A stretch of 64,000 nucleotides of DNA from contig NZ_PPXG01000011.1 in NCBI RefSeq assembly GCF_002909485.1, positions 1-64,000 on the forward strand. Reading direction: 5' to 3'. The stretch is from Stutzerimonas stutzeri. GTDB lineage: Bacteria > Pseudomonadota > Gammaproteobacteria > Pseudomonadales > Pseudomonadaceae. Each line of letters opens with the position of its first letter. The first letter of the stretch is position 1. Position numbers and translations under genes: made by a program. This document shows positions 59,153 to 64,000 of the stretch, piece after piece. The notes beneath the pieces were generated by a model. The model saw nothing but the letters and a program-made list of their open reading frames with translations, had not been told where the DNA came from and ran no database searches.

Positions 59153-59196
59153 TTGCACAATGCATGTTCGGCGCTAACAGTACGTGCATCTTGCAA
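59153..59196. promoter_or_regulatory. Candidate enhancer dyad upstream of the BON-domain gene
   Basis: TTGCACAATGCA (59153-59164) and TGCATCTTGCAA (59185-59196) are inverted copies matching at 10 of 12 positions with a 20-base spacer. The centre is about 112 bases from the predicted start, a normal distance for a sigma-54 activator. The motif differs from the TGTTAC dyad at crcZ, so a different activator is likely. Confidence 0.5.
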
Positions 59197-59225
59197 CCTT
59201 TCTTGGACTTGCTGACGAAAGATGG

Positions 59226-59253
59226 ACAAACAAAAAGGGCCCTAAGGCCCTTT
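59226..59253 (-). terminator. Terminator of the rpsO-pnp transcript
   Basis: On the minus strand an 8-bp stem AAAGGGCC/GGCCCTTT with a four-base loop is followed by TT and then TTTGTTTG. It lies 22 bases after the pnp stop. Confidence 0.82.
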
Positions 59254-59274
59254 CTGTAAACTACGCGTACCGCT

Positions 59275-61380
59275 TTAGACGCCAGAGGCCTCTGCAGCTG
59301 CCACATCCTTGATGGAGAGCTTGATACGGCCGCGGTTATCTACGTCCAGTACCAGTACTTTGACCTCCTGACCTTCCTTCAGCACATCGGTGACTTTCTC
59401 GACACGCTGATCGCTCAGCATCGAGATGTGCACAAGACCATCCTTGCCAGGCAGGATGTTGACGAAAGCACCAAAGTCGACGATGCGCTCGACCTTACCG
59501 ACGTATATCTTGCCGATTTCCGCTTCAGCAGTGATGCCCAGTACTCGCTGGCGCGCTGCTTCAGCCGCTTCCTTGGTTTCGCCGAAGATCTTGATTGAGC
59601 CATCGTCCTCGATATCGATCGACGCCTTGGTCTCTTCGCATATGGAGCGAATGGTAGCGCCACCCTTGCCGATAACGTCGCGAATCTTGTCCTGATCGAT
59701 CTTCATCGCGATCATGGTCGGAGCGTTGGCCGACAGTTCGCTGCGCGACTGGGAGATGACCTGGTTCATCTGACCGAGGATGTTCAGGCGTGCTTCCAGA
59801 GCTTGCTCAAGAGCCTGCTCCATGATCTCTTCGGTGATGCCCTGGATCTTGATGTCCATCTGCAGTGCGGTAACGCCTATGGCGGTACCGGCCACCTTGA
59901 AGTCCATGTCACCCAGGTGATCTTCGTCGCCAAGGATGTCGGTCAGAACGGCGAATTTCTCGCCTTCCTTGACCAGACCCATGGCGATACCGGCCACCGG
60001 TGCTTTCATCGGCACGCCAGCGTCCATCAGCGCCAGAGAAGCGCCGCATACCGAGGCCATCGAACTGGAGCCATTGGACTCGGTGATCTCCGAAACCACG
60101 CGGATGGTGTAGGGGAACTCGTCGGCACTCGGCAGCATGGCCGCAACGGAACGGCGAGCCAGGCGACCATGACCGATTTCGCGACGACCCGTAGCGCCCA
60201 TGCGACCACACTCACCCACCGAATACGGAGGGAAGTTGTAGTGCAGCATGAAGGGATCTTTCTTCTCACCTTCCAGGGTGTCGAGCAGCTGCGCATCACG
60301 GGCGGTACCGAGAGTAGCGACCACCAGAGCCTGGGTTTCGCCACGGGTGAACAGAGCCGAACCGTGGGTCTTGTCCAGCACACCGACTTCGATATTCAGA
60401 CCACGCACGGTACGGGTGTCACGACCATCAATACGCGGCTTGCCGTTGACGATGTTCTCGCGGACGGTGCGGTACTCGATCTCACCGAAGGCTTCCTTCA
60501 CCTCACCGGCAGAAGGCTGGCCTTCTTCACCGGCGAACTTGGCGACAACCTGCTCTTTCAGCTCGCCCAGACGCGCATAGCGGTCCTGCTTGATGATGAT
60601 GGTGTAAGCCTGGGAGATCGCTTCGCCAAACTCGCTGCGGATGGCATCGAGCAGCGCGGTGTTTTCCGCTTTCGGCTGCCAGTCCCAACGCGGCTTGGCA
60701 GCTTCAGCAACCAGCTCGGTCACAGCCTGGATCACAGCCTGGAATTCATCATGGGCAAACAGTACGGCGCCCAGCATCTGGTCTTCGGTCAGCTCTTTGG
60801 CTTCCGACTCAACCATCAGCACGGCGTCTTTGGTACCGGCTACGACCATGTCCAGGCTGGAAGCCTTGAGCTGCTCGTAGTTCGGGTTCAGCAGGTAACC
60901 GGTTTCCGGGTGGAAAGCGACGCGCGCGGCGCCAATCGGGCCGTTGAACGGAATACCGGAGATAGCCAGCGCAGCCGAGGTACCGATCATCGCAGCGATG
61001 TCCGGATCGGTCTTCTTGCTGGTGGAAACCACGGTGCAGATGACCTGCACTTCGTTCTGGAAACCTTCCGGAAACAGCGGACGGATCGGACGGTCGATCA
61101 GGCGCGAGGTCAGGGTTTCTTTCTCGCTCGGGCGCGCTTCACGCTTGAAGAAACCGCCAGGAATCTTGCCGGCTGCGTAGGTTTTTTCCTGGTAGTGAAC
61201 AGACAGCGGGAAAAAGCCTTTGCTGGGATCAGCAGTCTTGGCGCCGGTGACAGCGACCAGCACGGTGACATCATCGTCAACGGTGACCAGTACTGCGCCG
61301 CTGGCTTGACGGGCGATACGACCCGTTTCGAGGGTAACGGTCGATTGACCGAACTGGAACTTCTTGATTACCGGGTTCAC
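59275..61380 (-). CDS. pnp: Polyribonucleotide nucleotidyltransferase (PNPase)
   Basis: PNPase degrades RNA phosphorolytically from the 3' end and is part of the degradosome. The 701 residues contain two RNase PH domains (the second around [16 protein letters not shown]...[12 protein letters not shown]), a KH domain with [14 protein letters not shown] and a C-terminal S1 domain ([25 protein letters not shown]). It follows rpsO as in most bacteria; a palindromic repeat lies between the two. Confidence 0.97.
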   Translation of the reverse strand: MNPVIKKFQFGQSTVTLETGRIARQASGAVLVTVDDDVTVLVAVTGAKTADPSKGFFPLSVHYQEKTYAAGKIPGGFFKREARPSEKETLTSRLIDRPIRPLFPEGFQNEVQVICTVVSTSKKTDPDIAAMIGTSAALAISGIPFNGPIGAARVAFHPETGYLLNPNYEQLKASSLDMVVAGTKDAVLMVESEAKELTEDQMLGAVLFAHDEFQAVIQAVTELVAEAAKPRWDWQPKAENTALLDAIRSEFGEAISQAYTIIIKQDRYARLGELKEQVVAKFAGEEGQPSAGEVKEAFGEIEYRTVRENIVNGKPRIDGRDTRTVRGLNIEVGVLDKTHGSALFTRGETQALVVATLGTARDAQLLDTLEGEKKDPFMLHYNFPPYSVGECGRMGATGRREIGHGRLARRSVAAMLPSADEFPYTIRVVSEITESNGSSSMASVCGASLALMDAGVPMKAPVAGIAMGLVKEGEKFAVLTDILGDEDHLGDMDFKVAGTAIGVTALQMDIKIQGITEEIMEQALEQALEARLNILGQMNQVISQSRSELSANAPTMIAMKIDQDKIRDVIGKGGATIRSICEETKASIDIEDDGSIKIFGETKEAAEAARQRVLGITAEAEIGKIYVGKVERIVDFGAFVNILPGKDGLVHISMLSDQRVEKVTDVLKEGQEVKVLVLDVDNRGRIKLSIKDVAAAEASGV

Positions 61381-61457
61381 GGTTCTTCCTTCTCTATGTT
61401 GCCTTTGGGGAAATTGGCAGAACGCTCGGGAGTCGGCCCGAAACCTCCTGCAAGAAA

Positions 61458-61530
61458 GCCGAAAGCTGGAAGACCGAAGCTGTCAGCGAGAGATATCTCT
61501 GCTTTCAACTCCAGGCTTCCAGCTTCCGGC
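61458..61530 (-). repeat. Nested palindrome between rpsO and pnp
   Basis: Outer arms GCCGAAAGCTGGAAG (61458-61472) and CTTCCAGCTTCCGGC (61516-61530) pair at 14 of 15 positions; inside is a perfect 12-base palindrome AGAGATATCTCT (61489-61500). The same outer arm occurs in the rbfA-infB gap. In the rpsO-pnp mRNA it would fold into a long hairpin, where in E. coli RNase III cleaves a hairpin to control pnp. Confidence 0.7.
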
Positions 61531-61548
61531 TTCCAGCTCGGGTACGTC

Positions 61549-61818
61549 TTAGCGACGCAGACCCAGACGACCAATCAAGGTGCTGTAACGAGTGGTGTCC
61601 TTGCCCTTCAGGTAGTCCAGCAGCTTGCGGCGCTGGTTAACCATACGGATCAGGCCACGACGAGAGTGGTGGTCTTTACCGTTGGCCTTGAAGTGACCTT
61701 GCAGCTTGTTGATGTTGGCGGTCAGCAGGGCTACCTGCACTTCCGGAGAACCGGTATCACCTTCAGCTTGCTTGTACTCGTTAACGATCTGGGCTTTTTC
61801 TTCAACGCTCAGTGCCAT
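61549..61818 (-). CDS. rpsO: 30S ribosomal protein S15
   Basis: The 89-residue S15 binds 16S rRNA helices and organises the platform of the small subunit. The sequence is typical: [32 protein letters not shown], then [21 protein letters not shown]. It precedes pnp and follows truB by 114 bases. Confidence 0.98.
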   Translation of the reverse strand: MALSVEEKAQIVNEYKQAEGDTGSPEVQVALLTANINKLQGHFKANGKDHHSRRGLIRMVNQRRKLLDYLKGKDTTRYSTLIGRLGLRR

Positions 61819-61932
61819 GATAGGGCTCCTTGAGTGAACAGGCCGGGAATCATCCCGTGTTTAATTAAGAGAAATGACCATGCCTGTTGACAGCCACCCT
61901 CTGACGCACCGCGCGAACGCGATGCGCTACGG

Positions 61933-62850
61933 TCATTCCGACCGAATCAGTCGACGCGGCGCAATGCGCCCGTCCTCGCTCACTTCACCAATACCGATGA
62001 AGCGGCCGTTGTTGTCCTGTACACGCACCATGCCAAACTTGGGCGCTTCCGGCGCCCGAACCGGCTGACCATGCAGCCAGTAATAGGCACTATGCTCGGA
62101 GAGCTGCAGCAATGGCCAATGTTCCAGACCGCTGTCGACCGGTTGCAGCAAACCATCCAATGCCTCGGAACCGCCTTCGCCATGCAACCGTTCCAGCGTC
62201 TCGAGCGTCACCGTCTGCGACAGCTCGAATGGACCGGCCTGCGTCCGACGCAGTTCTGCGACATGAGCACCGCAACCTAGCAACAAGCCGATGTCTTCAA
62301 CCAGCGTCCGAATATAGGTGCCTTTACTGCATGCCACGGCAAGCCGCGCCTTGTCACCGTCGAGCGCTAGCAACTCCAGGCGCGCAATATTAACAGAACG
62401 TGGCTCGCGCTCCACTACCTCTCCGGCACGCGCCAGTTTGTATAGCGGTTGACCGTCGCGCTTGAGCGCCGAATACATCGGCGGCACCTGCTGGATGTCG
62501 CCGCGGAACTGTGGCAGCAGTACCTCCAGCTGCTCACGAGTAACAGCTACCGGCTTGCGCTCCAAGACTTCGCCTTCGGCATCGGCAGTGGTCGTGGTCA
62601 CGCCTAGCTGCATGACCGTTTCATAGGCCTTGTCGGCCTCCAACAGATACTGAGAGAACTTGGTGGCTTCGCCGAAGCACAACGGCAACACGCCAGTGGC
62701 CAGCGGATCGAGACTTCCGGTGTGCCCGGCCTTCTCGGCATTGAGCAGCCAGCGAATCTTCTGCAGCGCTGCGTTGGACGTAAAACCCTTCGGCTTGTCG
62801 AGCAGGATGATACCGTTGACGTTACGCCGTATACGCTTGACCTGTGCCAC
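61933..62850 (-). CDS. truB: tRNA pseudouridine(55) synthase
   Basis: TruB makes the universal pseudouridine 55 in the T-loop of tRNAs. The 305-residue enzyme has the nucleophile Asp48 in [14 protein letters not shown], the [11 protein letters not shown] start motif and [17 protein letters not shown]-terminal extension (about 245-305) with [15 protein letters not shown] resembles the PUA-like domain of the family. Two bases separate it from rbfA. Confidence 0.96.
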   Translation of the reverse strand: MAQVKRIRRNVNGIILLDKPKGFTSNAALQKIRWLLNAEKAGHTGSLDPLATGVLPLCFGEATKFSQYLLEADKAYETVMQLGVTTTTADAEGEVLERKPVAVTREQLEVLLPQFRGDIQQVPPMYSALKRDGQPLYKLARAGEVVEREPRSVNIARLELLALDGDKARLAVACSKGTYIRTLVEDIGLLLGCGAHVAELRRTQAGPFELSQTVTLETLERLHGEGGSEALDGLLQPVDSGLEHWPLLQLSEHSAYYWLHGQPVRAPEAPKFGMVRVQDNNGRFIGIGEVSEDGRIAPRRLIRSE

Positions 62851-62852
62851 CC

Positions 62853-63242
62853 TTATTCCCCGCGCTCGTCGCTGTGCTTGCGATCTTCAGCCACAGCACG
62901 CTCGATCAGCGAGCTCAGCTCGACCCCCCGGCGGATACTGGCGTCATAATTGAAATGCAGCTGCGGCACGCTGCGCAGCTTCATGCTCTTGCCCAGCAGC
63001 ATACGCAGAAAACCTGCGGCGTCGTTGAGAATGCGCAGGTTGCCCTTGACCGCAGCCTCATCGTCATCCTGCCCCATGATCGTGATGAAGATCTTCGCAT
63101 GAGAGAGGTCGCGACTAACGTCGACGCCGGTGATGGTGACCAGGCCCAAGCGCGGATCTTTGATCTCGCGCTGAATGAGCAAAGCCAGCTCACGTTGCAT
63201 CTGGTCGCCGATACGCTGGGTACGACTGAATTCTTTGGCCAT
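62853..63242 (-). CDS. rbfA: 30S ribosome-binding factor A
   Basis: RbfA is a KH-fold assembly factor that helps mature the 5' end of 16S rRNA and works in cold adaptation. The 129-residue protein reads [20 protein letters not shown], then [25 protein letters not shown], as expected. The start at 63242 fits family length; the upstream frame to 63308 lies in the repeat. Confidence 0.96.
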   Translation of the reverse strand: MAKEFSRTQRIGDQMQRELALLIQREIKDPRLGLVTITGVDVSRDLSHAKIFITIMGQDDDEAAVKGNLRILNDAAGFLRMLLGKSMKLRSVPQLHFNYDASIRRGVELSSLIERAVAEDRKHSDERGE

Positions 63243-63265
63243 TGATTTCCACCCGTTTAAAAGCC

Positions 63266-63330
63266 GAAAGCTGGAAGCTCGAAGCGGTGACCGCATCTCA
63301 GCGGTCACCGACTCCTTGCTTCCAGCTTTC
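63266..63330 (-). repeat. Nested perfect palindrome between infB and rbfA
   Basis: Outer arms GAAAGCTGGAAGC (63266-63278) and GCTTCCAGCTTTC (63318-63330) pair perfectly over 13 bp; inner arms CGGTGACCGC (63285-63294) and GCGGTCACCG (63301-63310) pair perfectly over 10 bp around ATCTCA. The outer arm is shared with the rpsO-pnp element. Confidence 0.75.
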
Positions 63331-63344
63331 AGATTGACGCTTGC

Positions 63345-64000
63345 TTACAGCGAACGAGCCACTTCGACCTTCTCGAATACTTCGATTTTGTCGCCAGCCT
63401 TGACGTCGTTGTAACTCTTCACCGCGATACCGCATTCCATACCGGCACGGACTTCCGCAACGTCATCCTTGAAGCGACGCAGGGACTCCAGCTCGCCTTC
63501 GAAAATGACCACGTCATCGCGCAGGACACGAATCGGACGGTTGCGATGCACCATACCCTCGATGACCATGCAGCCCGCCACAGCGCCGAACTTCGGCGAA
63601 CGGAACACGTCGCGCACTTCAGCGATGCCAAGGATGTTCTCTCGAACATCGCTGCCGAGCATGCCGGTCAGCGCCTTCTTGACGTCTTCGATGATGTCGT
63701 AGATCACGTTGTAGTAACGCATATCCAGACCTTCCTGCTCGACGATCTTGCGCGCGCCGGCATCGGCCCGCACGTTGAAGCCGAACAGCACCGCGTTGGA
63801 TGCCAGCGCGAGGTTGGCATCGCTTTCGGTGATACCACCAACGCCGCCGCCAATCACACGGACCTGCACTTCGTCGTTACCCAGCCCGCCAAGCGAACCC
63901 TGCAGCGCTTCGAGAGAACCCCGGACGTCGGATTTGAGGACGATGTTGAGCGTCTTCTTCTCTTCCTGACCCATGTTCTCGAAAATGTTTTCCAGCTTGC
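63345..64000 (-). CDS. infB: Translation initiation factor IF-2, C-terminal part (start outside window)
   Basis: The last 218 or so codons of infB. The visible part covers the end of domain II/III ([44 protein letters not shown]) and the C-terminal fMet-tRNA-binding domain ([33 protein letters not shown]). The GTPase domain and start lie beyond 64000. It heads the infB-rbfA-truB-rpsO-pnp cluster visible here. Confidence 0.97.
   Translation of the reverse strand, partial: KLENIFENMGQEEKKTLNIVLKSDVRGSLEALQGSLGGLGNDEVQVRVIGGGVGGITESDANLALASNAVLFGFNVRADAGARKIVEQEGLDMRYYNVIYDIIEDVKKALTGMLGSDVRENILGIAEVRDVFRSPKFGAVAGCMVIEGMVHRNRPIRVLRDDVVIFEGELESLRRFKDDVAEVRAGMECGIAVKSYNDVKAGDKIEVFEKVEVARSL

Noticed and set aside
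59803..61833. 676-codon plus-strand frame
   Set aside because: Antisense to pnp and rpsO, which are beyond doubt; no family match.

Overview
The window looks like chromosome from a fluorescent-lineage or stutzeri-group Pseudomonas (Stutzerimonas-like). It is GC-rich and gammaproteobacterial. It carries gene blocks and RNAs that I know as Pseudomonas signatures: cbrX-cbrA-cbrB-crcZ-pcnB, cbpA-prrF-phuW, purH-purD-retS and infB-rbfA-truB-rpsO-pnp. The genus is well supported. The species is inference, helped by a GTAGGGTGG-type palindrome that I associate with P. stutzeri relatives. Nearly everything is core genome; I see no prophage, insertion sequence, integron or CRISPR array.

Layout. 1-6.5 kb (minus strand): a leftward stable-RNA-type promoter at the edge, then msrQ-msrP (periplasmic methionine sulfoxide repair), pssA (phospholipid synthesis) and ilvI-ilvH-ilvC (branched-chain amino acids). 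6.5-14.2 kb: a DUF4124 protein, yqcC with a TPR lipoprotein, mrcB (PBP1b), a kinase-like/P-loop fusion, a methyltransferase, a TfoX-C protein and cbpA. 14.2-17.1 kb: the Fur-regulated sRNA PrrF, single copy, facing a short heme-uptake remnant phuU-phuV-phuW without phuT, phuS or phuR. 17.2-32 kb (plus strand): a Rieske protein, dsbD, aroQ-accB-accC, prmA, a DUF3426 protein, dusB-fis, purH, purD and retS. 32-39.6 kb: a CYP152-type P450, membrane proteins of the YbhN and VC0807 families, a 28-residue membrane microprotein, an AEC transporter, rmlD, sfsA and an aminotransferase. 39.8-52.9 kb (plus): dksA, gluQ, cbrX-cbrA-cbrB, the sRNA CrcZ, pcnB-folK, panB-panC-panD and pgi. 53-58.6 kb: an MpaB-like protein, a methyltransferase, a frameshifted DUF748 gene and two tandem DUF2845 genes. 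58.6-64 kb (minus): a BON-domain gene with a full sigma-54 promoter layout, then pnp, rpsO, truB, rbfA and the 3' end of infB.

How the parts connect. Carbon-source control (CbrA/CbrB to CrcZ), iron sparing (Fur to PrrF), the Gac/Rsm switch (RetS) and the stringent response (DksA, the GC-rich fis promoter) all have components here, beside biosynthetic operons for BCAA, fatty acids, purines, folate and pantothenate. The least explained signals are non-coding: the sigma-54/IHF/dyad array upstream of the BON gene, two nested palindromes inside the infB-pnp operon, palindromes between purH and purD, and the structured ilvI leader. I found no clearly new multi-gene system.
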